Source of the DNA: Bacillus mesophilus
GTDB taxonomy: Bacteria; Bacillota; Bacilli; Bacillales; SA4
Assembly: GCF_011008845.1 (NCBI RefSeq)
Contig: NZ_JAAIWM010000002.1
Location: forward strand, 806,001-870,000
Direction: 5' to 3'
Length of the DNA: 64,000 nucleotides
The notes beneath the pieces are model-generated. The model searched no databases and was not told where the DNA came from. It saw only the letters and a list, made by a program, of their open reading frames with translations. Positions 9,120 through 18,968 of this stretch are shown piece after piece. The number at the start of each line of letters is the position of its first letter. Position 1 is the stretch's first letter. Position numbers and translations under genes: made by a program.

Positions 9120-10157
9120 TCACTCCTGTACATTAATTACTGCATACTTAGCTTGGATTTTGTTGAACGTATGTTGATCACAAATGATATATAATAACGA
9201 ATCCTGTGATATGTTTTCCTCTAGCCGCCTATTGATATCGAGCTTTTCTTTGTCTGCGATGAGGGTTGCCCCTTCTATTAACAACGCATGAAAGGCATCC
9301 TTATAAGTCTTCCATTTCGGACTCGGTTTTAACTGGTAAAGATCATCACCATATCTACGGCTAATTAACTGTGAATAGATCCCTGTAATTCCTTTTGTAA
9401 TGGCAGCCCGAACTGCTAGGCCAGAGACGGTTTCATGAGACAATAGAAAATCATCAATATGTATATGTTGAAAGTTTTTTATATGATTTTCATTTAAGAC
9501 CTCAACAATTGTATGAACATGTTTTCCTAATCGCTCAATGGAGGAAGCAATTAATAAAGATTTCCCATCCGCCAGCTCATCATCCTGTATCTTATCATCA
9601 GCAAAAATAAGGACCGCCTTAGCCTTAAGAATATTAGCATTCATTAACGTCTCATCCTTGGTTGCCTGCCCATTTATATAATGGACCCTATCTAAAATTA
9701 ATGGAGCTCTTTCTAGTTGATCAATGATGACAACATCCGTATCAAGGGTAGATTCTAAAATTTCTTGAACAGCAAAGCTTGCTTTTGAAGACCACCCAAT
9801 TATGACTAGGTGTCCATCTCCTTTATAAACCATTCGACCTTCCTCCCTTTTCCTCTTAAATTCAGAAAAGAAATCAACAATCTTACCAATCACTACCCCA
9901 ATTAAGCCAATTCCAAATATGTAGAGAAAAATAGCAAAAACTCTTCCTGGAACAGTTGTTGGGGAGTAGTCACCATATCCAACAGTCGTTACAGTGGTCA
10001 TTACCCACCAAAGGGCAACGAACGGTGTTGTGAATGTTTCTGGTTCCAAATAATGAATGATAAATGTACTACCAAATATCAGACTTAAGCTTGACCAAAA
10101 CAAAACCCAATTATCCAGTTTAATTGTCATTAACAGTATTCGTCGGAGAAAAATCAT
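9120..10157 (-). CDS. Two-TM potassium channel with RCK/TrkA-N domain (YugO-like)
   Basis: 345 residues. Two membrane helices flank a pore loop with the K+ selectivity filter TVGYG at residues 58-62 (TTVGYGD). A cytosolic TrkA-N/RCK Rossmann domain starts near residue 111 (GHLVIIGWSSKA) and holds an Asp-rich nucleotide strand (DVVIIDQ). This is the MthK/YugO architecture. In B. subtilis YugO mediates K+ release in electrical signalling; whether this copy does so is inference. AGGAGGGTGCC precedes the ATG. The pepV start follows 4 bp after the stop. Confidence 0.9.
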   Translation of the reverse strand: MIFLRRILLMTIKLDNWVLFWSSLSLIFGSTFIIHYLEPETFTTPFVALWWVMTTVTTVGYGDYSPTTVPGRVFAIFLYIFGIGLIGVVIGKIVDFFSEFKRKREEGRMVYKGDGHLVIIGWSSKASFAVQEILESTLDTDVVIIDQLERAPLILDRVHYINGQATKDETLMNANILKAKAVLIFADDKIQDDELADGKSLLIASSIERLGKHVHTIVEVLNENHIKNFQHIHIDDFLLSHETVSGLAVRAAITKGITGIYSQLISRRYGDDLYQLKPSPKWKTYKDAFHALLIEGATLIADKEKLDINRRLEENISQDSLLYIICDQHTFNKIQAKYAVINVQE

Positions 10158-10580
10158 GGCACCCTCCTAAAATTCTACTTGATTACAGCATAACAAATAT
10201 ATTAAACAATTTGGATATAAAAAGTAAATTCTTCGTAGCGGGACCTTGTTTATTATTGATCGAGATATCTTTCTCTAGGCACTATGAATAGTCAGTATAC
10301 GAACCTATTTCCCAAATATTCACAAGCAATCCGGATTCAAAAGAACACTTTAAAATGCACACTAAGTCCCAATTAACTAAATAATGGGAAAAAACTGAAA
10401 AAAGAAGGAGGAAAAACAGCGAATTTTGTAGAAGTGGTCATATAAACTTAAATGTCCTACATATATTTACTAAAAAAACAGAACTGAAAGGGGAGAGGTT
10501 GTCTACATTAAGCTCTTGAAGAAGTATAGAATTTTACTTTGTATAAAAGAGGAAAACAAACTAAAGTAGGGAGTGGTTTT
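10158..10580. other. 423-bp gap between channel gene and ytzE
   Basis: AT-rich stretch with no supported gene. It holds a small inverted repeat (CCCAA...ATGGG near 10368-10390) and a good ribosome-like AGAAGGAGG near 10404 that is not followed by an open frame. The frame of ytzE is open back to a TTG at 10539, but that start has no ribosome site. No recognisable riboswitch or operator. Confidence 0.4.
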
Positions 10581-10802
10581 TTGAAGCCTTCAACTTCTCG
10601 GATGCTAAATCGAGTCAAATCAGTGTATATGTATATTAATGAACGTGGAACAGTAACAACGGATCAACTTGTTGATGAATTTGGAATGACTCAACGGACA
10701 GTCCAACGGGACCTGAATGTTCTAGTATATAATGATTTGGTAGAAAGCCCAAGTCGCGGAAGATGGACAACGACCGAAAAGAAAGTGAAGTTGACTTCGT
10801 AA
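10581..10802 (+). CDS. ytzE: YtzE, DeoR-type HTH-only regulator
   Basis: 73 residues when begun at TTG 10581, which follows TAGGGAGTGG; this equals the B. subtilis YtzE length. The whole protein is one winged helix-turn-helix of the DeoR N-terminal type (segment TTDQLVDEFGMTQRTVQRDL). There is no sugar-phosphate sensing domain, so an effector cannot bind in the usual way. Targets are not known. The terminal KKVKLTS tail is typical of the family. Confidence 0.85.
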   Translation: MKPSTSRMLNRVKSVYMYINERGTVTTDQLVDEFGMTQRTVQRDLNVLVYNDLVESPSRGRWTTTEKKVKLTS

Positions 10803-10830
10803 AACACAACAGTTTTTTACATATAACAAC

Positions 10831-10882
10831 AGGCCAAAGTGCCCCAACAAATGATGGCAGGCAAAGCGGGGTACTTGGGCCT
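10831..10882 (+). terminator. Imperfect stem-loop after ytzE
   Basis: GGCCAAAGTGCCCC pairs with GGGGTACTTGGGCC with two mismatches over a 22-base loop. A weak T-rich tail follows. It may end ytzE transcription, or it may be an unrelated structured element, because a better terminator follows at 10921. Confidence 0.45.
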
Positions 10883-10920
10883 TAATTATTAGAGCATTTT
10901 AGTAATCCACTAAGACTAAT

Positions 10921-10955
10921 AAAAGAAGGACAAGTGAAAAGTCCTTCTTTTTTGG
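10921..10955. terminator. Bidirectional terminator, ytzE / rsuA
   Basis: AAAAGAAGGAC and GTCCTTCTTTT are perfectly complementary across a 9-base loop, with T-runs on both strands. Confidence 0.85.
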
Positions 10956-10973
10956 CTGTTATCGTCTTTAATA

Positions 10974-11693
10974 CTATTTTCCAGACGCATTCCTTAAGAG
11001 CTCAAGTTCTTCTTGAGTTAATTCCCGATATTCTCCAAGCTCTAGCGTTTCATCTAAAGGAAGTGGACCCATTTGAATTCGTTTCAAATAGATTACCCGT
11101 TTCCCCACTGCTTCAAACATTCTTTTAACCTGATGAAATTTACCCTCCGTAATAATTAACTCTATTTTCGAAATAGGGCCCGCTTCCAAAATAGTAAGCA
11201 TTCCTGGCTTTGTCTCATAGCCATCATCAAGGACAACCCCATTCTTAAAAGCAACAACGTCCTCCTCACTAACGACACCATCAATATGTGCATAATAAGT
11301 TTTCGGAACGTGTTTCTTCGGAGAAAGAAGTTGGTGAGCTAACTGACCGTCATTCGTAATTAATAATAAGCCTTCTGTATCCTTATCCAGTCTACCAACT
11401 GGGAAAGGTTCAAAAATGGCATCTTCATGCTCAAGAATATCAATCACTGTTTGATCATGATTATCTTCTGTAGCAGAGATTATTCCTGGCGGTTTATTCA
11501 TCATTAAATAAATAAATTCTTTATATTCGACCTGTTCACCGTTAACAGTAACCTGCTGGACGTCTGGGTCTACATGAGTCTTGGCATCCTTTACGATCTC
11601 TTCATTCACACGAACAGATCCTTTTTTTAACAACTGCTTTACTTCTTTTCTAGTTCCAAATCCCATGTTAGCTAATAATTTATCAATACGCAT
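10974..11693 (-). CDS. rsuA: 16S rRNA pseudouridine synthase, RsuA family (YtzG)
   Basis: 239 residues. An S4 RNA-binding domain lies at the N-terminus (MRIDKLLANMGFGTRKEV), followed by the catalytic motif GRLDKDTEGLL with the nucleophilic Asp. RsuA makes pseudouridine 516 in the small subunit; closely related members act on 23S rRNA, so the exact target is by family only. It is a single-gene unit with a terminator downstream. Confidence 0.9.
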   Translation of the reverse strand: MRIDKLLANMGFGTRKEVKQLLKKGSVRVNEEIVKDAKTHVDPDVQQVTVNGEQVEYKEFIYLMMNKPPGIISATEDNHDQTVIDILEHEDAIFEPFPVGRLDKDTEGLLLITNDGQLAHQLLSPKKHVPKTYYAHIDGVVSEEDVVAFKNGVVLDDGYETKPGMLTILEAGPISKIELIITEGKFHQVKRMFEAVGKRVIYLKRIQMGPLPLDETLELGEYRELTQEELELLRNASGK

Positions 11694-11805
11694 ACATTCA
11701 CCTAATTATTTTTATATTTTTTTGGGCATATGACCCTCTCAACATTTGCCCTAATTCCATAGACTATCACGTATGTAAGTATTCTAATTCAAAGGAGATA
11801 AGATT

Positions 11806-12027
11806 ATGTATCAGAGACAACAGCCTGAAGGCTACTACTTTCCAATTCCAGGTTTTCCTGGCTTCCCAGGTGGGGGTGGCGGTGGCAATGTTGACCAACG
11901 ACTTGATCGACTAGAGCGTCAAATTCAAAGAATAAATAACCGCCTTGATCGTCTTGATCGACGCGTTGATCGAATTGAAAGACGTTTAGGGTATGGTACT
12001 GGTTATGGTGACGGTTATAACTATTAA
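11806..12027 (+). CDS. Small Gly/Pro-rich protein with a coiled coil
   Basis: 73 residues. The head is PGFPGFPGGGGGG (about residues 15-27). A strongly heptad-patterned, Arg/Asp-rich coil follows (about 29-62, repeating LDRLDRRVDRIERR). The tail is Gly/Tyr-rich (GYGTGYGDGYNY). No signal peptide. A strong AAAGGAGATAAG site precedes the ATG and a terminator follows, so expression is likely. The make-up recalls small spore-coat or structural proteins, but I do not recognise a named family and assign no function. Confidence 0.75.
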   Translation: MYQRQQPEGYYFPIPGFPGFPGGGGGGNVDQRLDRLERQIQRINNRLDRLDRRVDRIERRLGYGTGYGDGYNY

Positions 12028-12035
12028 TTTTCTTT

Positions 12036-12076
12036 AAAAAAGTGAATGGGCTTTTAGCCATTCACTTTTTGTCTTT
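12036..12076. terminator. Bidirectional terminator before murJ end
   Basis: AAAAAGTGAATGG and CCATTCACTTTTT form a 13-bp stem. The right arm overlaps the last codons of the convergent flippase gene. Confidence 0.9.
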
Positions 12077-13691
12077 TTAAAACTTTGAACCTATTCCCTA
12101 ACAGTTTCCCAGCCAAGTTGGAACGATAGCTCAAGTATAAATAAATGGCAGCACCAACAGAAACACCCAAAATCGTTAATATGATTGATTCCCATCGTCC
12201 ATCTGTATAGCTTAATACTGGAGATATCGCCCAAAGAGCTAGTATAATTCCTATCACCATAGCAACCGAAAACATTACCATAAGTACTGATCTCTTCAAT
12301 GCTAACTTAAATGAGAACTGAGCATGACGCTTAATCATCGCTAAGCTATAGATAACCGATCCTAGATAGCCGATCGCTGTAGCTATGATAGAACCAACAC
12401 CTTCAAATAATGTGATTAGTGGAACATTGAATAGTAGTTTTAACAGAAGTCCAAATACCAAACTGATTACAGCAAGCTTTTGCTTTTGAATTCCCTGAAG
12501 CATCGCAGAGGTAATCGTAAAAAACGCAAACAATACTGCCACTGGAGCAAACCAAGCTAATAATGTACTTCCAAGCTCATCTACTTCATAAAACATTGCA
12601 TACATTTCATCGCTTAAAACCGTTAATCCAACTACAGCAGGAAGCGTTAAAAAGAAGACAATCTGAATAGATTGATTAATTTGCGTATGTAATAACTGCC
12701 GGTTACCGTCTGTAAAAGCTTTTGTAATGGCTGGAACGAGTGTTAACCCAAATGCTGTTGCGAGTGAAACAGGAATCATAACAAGCTTGGGCACATTAAA
12801 CTGTATGATTGAGTAAACATACTCAGCATATTTTTTTGCGTTTCCTATTTCAAGCATCGTTTTGTTAAAGGTAAAGAAATCGACTACTTGATATAATGGG
12901 ATCGCTAAACCAACAAACACAAAAGGACCTGCATACGTTAAAAGTTCCTTAATCATCTCTTTTGATGAAAGGGTTGAAGTCCCAACACTTTGCCCAGTTT
13001 GTTCATCAAATTTCGCCTTTTTTCTTTTCCAGAACCACGCTAAAACAAGTAACCCACCTAACGCACCTACAAAGGCAGCAAATGTTGCATATCCAATTGC
13101 GGTTGTAAGATCTCCCTTAGTGACTTTAAGAATAATATATACGGAACCAAGTAAGAAAATAATTCTAAACAATTGCTCAACTACTTGAGATACTGCAGTT
13201 GGCTCCATTGAATGGTTTCCTTGAAAAAAGCCTCGGATCGCACTCATAACCGGGACTACTAACAACGCAAAGCTTACCATCCGGATTACAAATGCTACAT
13301 CTTCAACACGATTTACTCCTGCTGTATTCGTAGAATCTGGTTCACCAAGGACGAACGGTGCGATTACCGGAGCCATGATAAACAGGATGATAAAAGAAAC
13401 AATCCCCATTGAAAGCATCAATAGCATACTTACCCTGAATAGTTTTCTGCTCGTATCATATTGTCCAAGTGCATTATAACGAGACACAAACTTTGAGACT
13501 GCCATTGGAACTCCAACGGTCGATAAGCTGAGGAATATGGTATAAGGAAGATATCCGTAAGAATATAATGCTGTCCCTTGAGAACCTACTAAGGCAACAA
13601 ATGGAAAAACATAAATCATCCCTAATAACCTAGATATGTACGTTCCTAACGTTAATATAAATGTCCCTCTTAATAAACTTGAGCCTGACAT
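12054..13691 (-). CDS. murJ: Lipid II flippase MurJ-type protein (YtgP)
   Basis: 545 residues with about 14 hydrophobic segments and the MOP-superfamily N-terminus (FILTLGTYISRLLGMIY). In B. subtilis YtgP was shown to be the MurJ lipid II flippase, partly redundant with Amj. It moves the peptidoglycan precursor across the membrane. The C-terminus is basic (KVLKRQK). The last bases overlap a terminator stem, so the gene ends tightly. No partner gene is in the same operon. Confidence 0.88.
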   Translation of the reverse strand: MSGSSLLRGTFILTLGTYISRLLGMIYVFPFVALVGSQGTALYSYGYLPYTIFLSLSTVGVPMAVSKFVSRYNALGQYDTSRKLFRVSMLLMLSMGIVSFIILFIMAPVIAPFVLGEPDSTNTAGVNRVEDVAFVIRMVSFALLVVPVMSAIRGFFQGNHSMEPTAVSQVVEQLFRIIFLLGSVYIILKVTKGDLTTAIGYATFAAFVGALGGLLVLAWFWKRKKAKFDEQTGQSVGTSTLSSKEMIKELLTYAGPFVFVGLAIPLYQVVDFFTFNKTMLEIGNAKKYAEYVYSIIQFNVPKLVMIPVSLATAFGLTLVPAITKAFTDGNRQLLHTQINQSIQIVFFLTLPAVVGLTVLSDEMYAMFYEVDELGSTLLAWFAPVAVLFAFFTITSAMLQGIQKQKLAVISLVFGLLLKLLFNVPLITLFEGVGSIIATAIGYLGSVIYSLAMIKRHAQFSFKLALKRSVLMVMFSVAMVIGIILALWAISPVLSYTDGRWESIILTILGVSVGAAIYLYLSYRSNLAGKLLGNRFKVLKRQKVNG

Positions 13692-13767
13692 ATAAAACCC
13701 CCAACAACTTCACAAACAATTGCTTTATTTTAACATAGAATCTGTAAAAAGTAAGTTTCTTGTTGCA

Positions 13768-14151
13768 TTACCATCCTGCAACAGGCTGTCGATTCAACGT
13801 AATTGGTTGAAATAAGGCATAAGGTGTATGCTCAGTCATTACTGAAAACTCTACTCCTGTTATGGCAATACTGAAAGATTCATATGCCTCTCTTTCTAAT
13901 AAGAACTTTCCGGCATGATTAAATTGAAAAATAACAGCATACTCTTTCTCATTCACTCGAAAACAAAATATATAAGCATTAATCGAGGAATCAAACAGCC
14001 AAGCATAATCAAACTTGGTAATTACTTGATTAGCTAGTCCAACCAGCTCAGGGATGGATAGCAATAATATAGATTGTTGCTGCTCATCTTCTGTCCAACC
14101 TGCATCCTGAGGATAGATTCCCTCATTCACTGTCGGAATGTACTGACTCAT
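13768..14151 (-). CDS. Conserved-looking hypothetical protein, 127 aa
   Basis: 127 residues when begun at ATG 14151, which follows GTGGAGAG; the longer frame begins at a GTG that lies inside that ribosome site. Soluble, mixed alpha/beta, no signal or membrane helix. It is Phe/Tyr-rich in the middle ([18 protein letters not shown]). I do not recognise the family. It sits between murJ and the divergent ytfP, 76 bp from murJ. Confidence 0.65.
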   Translation of the reverse strand: MSQYIPTVNEGIYPQDAGWTEDEQQQSILLLSIPELVGLANQVITKFDYAWLFDSSINAYIFCFRVNEKEYAVIFQFNHAGKFLLEREAYESFSIAITGVEFSVMTEHTPYALFQPITLNRQPVAGW

Positions 14152-14264
14152 ATGATCACTCTCCACTACTTATAATAGAGAAAAATGTTGACAGAGCCAA
14201 GTTTTTCTTTTTTATAAAAAAATGCTATTCTTTTTTTAGCTTCATATGTATCGGAGGATTAAGA

Positions 14265-15542
14265 ATGAAATATGATGTAATTGTAATTGGTGGAGGTCCT
14301 TCAGGTTTGATGGCAGCCATTGGTGCTGCTGAAACAGGCTCAAAGGTACTACTCATCGACAAGGGAGACAAATTAGGACGAAAGCTTGCCATTTCAGGTG
14401 GAGGAAGATGCAATGTTACGAATCGTCTTCCTGTGGATGAAATTATTAAACATATCCCTGGAAACGGGAGATTTTTATTTAGTGCGTTTTCAATCTTTAA
14501 TAATGAAGACATTATTCGCTTCTTCGAAGGTCTAGGCATTCAGCTTAAAGAAGAAGATCATGGAAGGATGTTCCCTACAACTGATAAAGCACAATCTGTT
14601 GTTGATGCACTTTTAGATCAGCTGAGGAAATTAAATGTAACCATGTGGACGAATTCTCCAGTCCATACGATCGACTATAAGGATGGTAAAACTCAATCGG
14701 TGACATTAAAAGATGGACAAGTATTAGACTGTCAACATGTGATTATCGCTGTTGGGGGCAAATCTGTTCCACACACAGGTTCAACTGGGGACGGTTACGC
14801 ATGGGCAGAAAAGGCCGGCCACACCATAACTAATCTGTATCCAACAGAAGTTCCGTTAACCTCTAGTGAACCCTTTATCAAAGATAAAACTCTGCAAGGA
14901 TTATCGCTACGTGACATAGCCCTTAGTGTGATAAACCCTAAAGGGAAGACAATTATTACACATAAAATGGACATGATTTTCACTCACTTTGGTATTTCAG
15001 GACCAGCTGTGCTCCGCTGTAGTCAATATGTTGTGAAAGCACAGGAAAAGTTTAATACGAAAAAAATCGAGATGAGAATAGATGCCGTTCCTGACCAATC
15101 AGAGGAAACTCTATTTCAAACAATGCTAAAAGCATTAAAGGACGAGCCAAATAAATCAGTTAAAAACGTCCTAAAGGGATTTTTACCAGAACGATATTTA
15201 TTATTTTTGCTACAGCAAAACGAGATAGATGAACAATTAAATTATCACCACATTCCACACGAAAAGCTTAAGGCGTTTGTTTCTTCTTGTAAGCAATTTT
15301 CCTTTAATGTGGATGGAACACTTTCAATTGAAAAGGCATTTGTGACAGGTGGCGGTATTTCTGTAAAGGAAATAAACCCCAAGGAGATGTCTTCGAAGTT
15401 AGTGGAGGGACTCTATTTTTGTGGAGAAATCTTAGATGTTCATGGATACACAGGAGGCTATAACATCACAGCAGCCTTTGTAACAGGTAGACTTGCCGGG
15501 ATGACGGCTGGGAAGAATGCAATGGCAGAAAAGCAGTATTAA
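14265..15542 (+). CDS. ytfP: YtfP, HI0933-family FAD/NAD(P)-dependent oxidoreductase
   Basis: 425 residues. The N-terminal dinucleotide-binding motif [15 protein letters not shown] and the family signature [16 protein letters not shown] are present. A C-terminal FAD contact ([15 protein letters not shown]) is also clear. This is the HI0933-like, 'aminoacetone oxidase' annotated flavoprotein group. The physiological substrate is not established. ATG behind ATCGGAGG. A terminator follows directly. Confidence 0.9.
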   Translation: MKYDVIVIGGGPSGLMAAIGAAETGSKVLLIDKGDKLGRKLAISGGGRCNVTNRLPVDEIIKHIPGNGRFLFSAFSIFNNEDIIRFFEGLGIQLKEEDHGRMFPTTDKAQSVVDALLDQLRKLNVTMWTNSPVHTIDYKDGKTQSVTLKDGQVLDCQHVIIAVGGKSVPHTGSTGDGYAWAEKAGHTITNLYPTEVPLTSSEPFIKDKTLQGLSLRDIALSVINPKGKTIITHKMDMIFTHFGISGPAVLRCSQYVVKAQEKFNTKKIEMRIDAVPDQSEETLFQTMLKALKDEPNKSVKNVLKGFLPERYLLFLLQQNEIDEQLNYHHIPHEKLKAFVSSCKQFSFNVDGTLSIEKAFVTGGGISVKEINPKEMSSKLVEGLYFCGEILDVHGYTGGYNITAAFVTGRLAGMTAGKNAMAEKQY

Positions 15543-15543
15543 T

Positions 15544-15580
15544 AAAAAGAGATTGGTTGATCAACCAATCTCTTTTTTAT
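15544..15580 (+). terminator. Terminator after ytfP
   Basis: AAAGAGATTGGTTGA pairs with TCAACCAATCTCTTT, followed by a T-run. Confidence 0.9.
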
Positions 15581-15624
15581 GGGTTTCTATAAGGAAAGGA
15601 ATCAATTAAGATTCCCCATGTGAC

Positions 15625-15945
15625 TTAGGATGGAATCTCTCGATCGCCTTCCCACTCAAGCATTCCACCAACCATATTTACGCATTTATAGCCTTGATCC
15701 TGAAGATAGTAACACACATTTTCACTGCGTCGTCCAGAACGACAAATAAATATGTATTCTTTTTCTGGGTCTAGCTCTGACATTCTCTCTGGTATTTGTC
15801 CCATTGGAATATGCTTTACGCCAGGTATTACCCCCTGTGCGACCTCTTCATCCTCGCGAACATCAATTAGCTCCAGATTCTCACCTTTTGCGAGTTTTTC
15901 CTGTAGCTCTGCTGTTGTCATAATTTTAACCTCTTGTTCCAACAT
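15625..15945 (-). CDS. Single-domain rhodanese-like protein
   Basis: 106 residues from ATG 15945 (another ATG at 15948 is closer to the AAAGGG site). The single rhodanese domain has the persulfide-forming Cys in ICRSGRRSEN and the usual LIDVREDEE start. Such proteins move sulfane sulfur; partner unknown. It lies 54 bp downstream of the leuS stop on the same strand. Confidence 0.88.
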   Translation of the reverse strand: MLEQEVKIMTTAELQEKLAKGENLELIDVREDEEVAQGVIPGVKHIPMGQIPERMSELDPEKEYIFICRSGRRSENVCYYLQDQGYKCVNMVGGMLEWEGDREIPS

Positions 15946-15998
15946 CATTCACCCTTTCTATACTTAATAAAAGAGGCAGTGTAACCCGCCTCCCTAGA

Positions 15999-18413
15999 TT
16001 AATTTGCAACAATGTTAACTAGCTTACCTGGTACAACAATAACCTTACGAACAGTCTTACCCTCAATCTGTTCTTTCACACTATCATCAGACATTGCAAT
16101 ACTTTCAAGCTCTTCCTTAGAAGCATTTGTAGGAACTAGTAACTTAGCACGAAGTTTACCGTTTACCTGTATTACAATTTCAACTTCATTTTCAACAAGC
16201 TTTGATTCATCAAACGTTGGCCAATTTGCATAAGTGATGGTTTCAGAATAACCAAGCTTTTCCCAAAGCTCTTCAGCAACGTGCGGTGCAATAGGAGATA
16301 ATAGCTTTACGAAGCCTTCCATATATTCCTTAGGAAGCTCAGTTGCCTTATAGGCTTCATTTACGAACACCATCATTTGTGAAATAGCTGTGTTGAATCG
16401 AAGACCTTCATAGTCTTCTGTTACTTTTTTGACTGTTTGATGGTAAGCCTTTTCTAGTCCAGTTGAGCTACTTGCTGTGATCTTAGGATTTAACTGGCCA
16501 TTTTCCTCTACAAACAATCTCCAAACACGATCTAAGAAGCGACGAGATCCATCAAGTCCGTTTGTTGACCATGCAATTGATGCTTCAAGTGGTCCCATGA
16601 ACATTTCGTAAAGACGAAGTGTGTCAGCACCGTGACTCTTGATGATATCATCAGGATTTACTACATTTCCTTTAGATTTACTCATTTTTTCATTATTTTC
16701 ACCAAGAATCATCCCTTGGTTAAATAGCTTTTGGAAAGGTTCCTTCGTTGGAACAACCCCAATATCATATAAGAATTTATGCCAGAAACGAGCGTAAAGC
16801 AAGTGAAGCACCGCATGTTCAGCTCCACCAATATAGATATCAACTGGAAGCCATTCTTTAAGCTTTTCAGGATCTGCTAATTGCTCACTATTATGTGGAT
16901 CAATATAGCGTAGGAAATACCAGCAACTTCCACCCCATTGTGGCATTGTATTCGTTTCACGGCGACCTTTTTTGCCAGTTTCCGGATCCACAACATTTAC
17001 CCAGTCCTCGATCGCAGCAAGTGGAGATTCACCTGTACCTGACGGACGAATTTCCTTCGTCTTAGGAAGTACTAATGGAAGCTCACTTTCTGGAACAGCA
17101 GTCGTTGTTCCATCTTCCCAGTGGATGATTGGAATCGGCTCACCCCAGTAACGCTGACGGCTAAATAGCCAGTCGCGAAGACGATAGGAAACCTTTTTCT
17201 CACCCTTGTTGTTTTCCTCAAGCCATTTAATTGCTGCCGTAATACCATCTTCTTTATTTAGACCATTCAAGAAATCAGAGTTAACATGTTCTCCGTCACC
17301 TGTGTAGGCTTCTTTAGAAACATTTCCACCAGCTACAACCTCTACGATTGGTAACTCGAACTTTTGTGCAAACTCAAAGTCTCTCTCGTCATGTGCTGGC
17401 ACTGCCATGATTGCACCTGTACCATAGCTCATTAAAACATAATCAGCAATCCAAATTGGCATTTTTTCACCGTTAATTGGATTTACTGCATAAGCCCCAG
17501 TAAAGACACCTGTTTTTTCCTTAGAAAGCTCGGTACGCTCTAAGTCACTCTTACTCTTCACTTTGTCTACATAAGCTTCAACAGCTTGCTTTTCCTCTGC
17601 TGTTGTAATCTTATCAACAAATGGATGTTCAGGTGAAAGCACAGCATAAGTAGCACCGAAAAGTGTATCCGGACGCGTTGTAAATACTGAGAACCCTTCC
17701 TCAAAACCTTCAATATCAAAATGAACAGTAGCTCCCTCTGAACGACCAATCCAGTTACGCTGCATATCCTTTAAGCTTTCTGGCCAATCCAACTCTTCTA
17801 GATCTTCAAGAAGACGATCTGCGTATTCAGTAATCCTTAGGATCCACTGTCTCATTGGGCGACGTTCTACCGGATGACCGCCACGCTCACTTTTTCCATC
17901 AATTACTTCTTCGTTCGCCAACACAGTTCCTAAGGCAGGACACCAGTTAACAGGTACCTCATCCACATAAGCAAGCCCTTTTTCAAAAAGCTTTAAGAAA
18001 ATCCACTGCGTCCATTTGTAGTAAGTAGGATCAGTTGTATTTACTTCACGATCCCAGTCGTACGAGAATCCTAGTTCTTTGATTTGTCTGCGGAAGGTAT
18101 TAATATTTTGCTCTGTGAATTCTGCAGGATCATTACCAGTATCTAGCGCATATTGCTCAGCTGGTAACCCAAATGCATCCCAGCCCATTGGATGCAACAC
18201 ATTATGTCCTTGCATTCTCTTCATACGGGAAACAATATCTGTCGCCGTATAGCCCTCAGGATGCCCAACATGTAGACCCGCTCCTGATGGGTATGGAAAC
18301 ATATCTAAAGCATAAAATTTGGGATTTCCTTTTTCTTCTTTCGTTTTAAACGTCTTGTTACTTTCCCAGTAGCTTTGCCACTTTTTCTCGATATCCTGAT
18401 GATTAAAAGCCAT
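15999..18413 (-). CDS. leuS: Leucyl-tRNA synthetase
   Basis: 804 residues from ATG 18413, placed behind AAGGAGGAACTGTT; the frame is open further but lacks support. Class I signatures are present: HVGHPEG (HIGH-type, residues 48-54) and KMSKSKG in the C-terminal half. The CP1 editing domain ([14 protein letters not shown], and [15 protein letters not shown]) is intact. It charges tRNA-Leu. Expression is controlled by the T-box leader upstream. A structured intergenic repeat lies between that leader and the start codon. Confidence 0.97.
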   Translation of the reverse strand: MAFNHQDIEKKWQSYWESNKTFKTKEEKGNPKFYALDMFPYPSGAGLHVGHPEGYTATDIVSRMKRMQGHNVLHPMGWDAFGLPAEQYALDTGNDPAEFTEQNINTFRRQIKELGFSYDWDREVNTTDPTYYKWTQWIFLKLFEKGLAYVDEVPVNWCPALGTVLANEEVIDGKSERGGHPVERRPMRQWILRITEYADRLLEDLEELDWPESLKDMQRNWIGRSEGATVHFDIEGFEEGFSVFTTRPDTLFGATYAVLSPEHPFVDKITTAEEKQAVEAYVDKVKSKSDLERTELSKEKTGVFTGAYAVNPINGEKMPIWIADYVLMSYGTGAIMAVPAHDERDFEFAQKFELPIVEVVAGGNVSKEAYTGDGEHVNSDFLNGLNKEDGITAAIKWLEENNKGEKKVSYRLRDWLFSRQRYWGEPIPIIHWEDGTTTAVPESELPLVLPKTKEIRPSGTGESPLAAIEDWVNVVDPETGKKGRRETNTMPQWGGSCWYFLRYIDPHNSEQLADPEKLKEWLPVDIYIGGAEHAVLHLLYARFWHKFLYDIGVVPTKEPFQKLFNQGMILGENNEKMSKSKGNVVNPDDIIKSHGADTLRLYEMFMGPLEASIAWSTNGLDGSRRFLDRVWRLFVEENGQLNPKITASSSTGLEKAYHQTVKKVTEDYEGLRFNTAISQMMVFVNEAYKATELPKEYMEGFVKLLSPIAPHVAEELWEKLGYSETITYANWPTFDESKLVENEVEIVIQVNGKLRAKLLVPTNASKEELESIAMSDDSVKEQIEGKTVRKVIVVPGKLVNIVAN

Positions 18414-18482
18414 AACAGTTCCTCCTTGTTTCTTCACCTTAGGATTTATAATTTCCATGTTTTTCATACAGATGCGAAGGTA

Positions 18483-18606
18483 GAAAAGCTTAAGTGCCCC
18501 GTTTAGCCCCGACAAGCAAATGTTCCTTGGACAAAGAAAAGGGTGGTTTTCCTTTTATTTGTCCAAGGAACATTTGACCTCGAGGGGCTGGGCGCTGAAG
18601 CTAGAC
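18483..18606 (+). repeat. Structured intergenic repeat, copy A (in the leuS leader)
   Basis: Nested inverted repeat of 124 bp. Outer arms carry GCCCC...AGCCCC on the left and GGGGCTGGGCGC on the right. Inner arms CAAATGTTCCTTGGACAAA and TTTGTCCAAGGAACATTTG are perfectly complementary. It ends in GAAGCTAGACA like copies B-D at 36.2-36.7 kb. It lies between the T-box terminator and the leuS start, so it is transcribed in the leuS mRNA in the antisense orientation. Confidence 0.9.
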
Positions 18607-18644
18607 ATAAGTACAATTTAAAAAACTATACTTCATGACCTATA

Positions 18645-18900
18645 TATAAAAAAATCCCGCCCCTAAAATAGGGACGAGATTGTTTATATACCCGCGGTAC
18701 CACCCAAATTAATGCACGTGAATGCATCCACTTGAATCCTTAACGCGGAATTACGTCAATAATTAGTGAGCTCAACTCGAGCTGTTCACCATTGAAACTT
18801 AAAGGTGAGTTCATGATAGTCATGGATTGACTTGCACCGACCGTCAACTCTCTTGACCGACTTCTATCATTACTAATCCTTCGCACTGTTTATTTCTTGT
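18645..18900 (-). promoter_or_regulatory. T-box leader of leuS (tRNA-Leu sensing)
   Basis: On the minus strand the conserved T-box core GGGTGGTACCGCGG lies at about 18690-18706. It is followed by a terminator (ATCTCGTCCC / GGGGCGGGAT and a T-run, 18650-18682). Stem I lies in the first half of the leader. The triplet CTC at 18809-18807, followed by A in a GAACTCACC context, fits a Leu specifier. Uncharged tRNA-Leu would favour the antiterminator and allow leuS expression. Confidence 0.93.
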
Positions 18901-18915
18901 AAGGTTTTGTAATGT

Positions 18916-18944
18916 ATTTTAAAGAAAAAACTTCCAAACATCAA
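18916..18944 (-). promoter_or_regulatory. Probable sigma-A promoter of leuS
   Basis: TTGATG and TAAAAT are separated by 17 bp just upstream of the T-box leader. Confidence 0.6.
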
Positions 18945-18968
18945 GTCTTTCTTAAAAGTATTTATAAA

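Noticed and set aside
10395-10440. Hidden small gene after AGAAGGAGG at 10404
   Set aside because: No start codon at proper distance opens a frame; the next TTG is followed at once by TAG.
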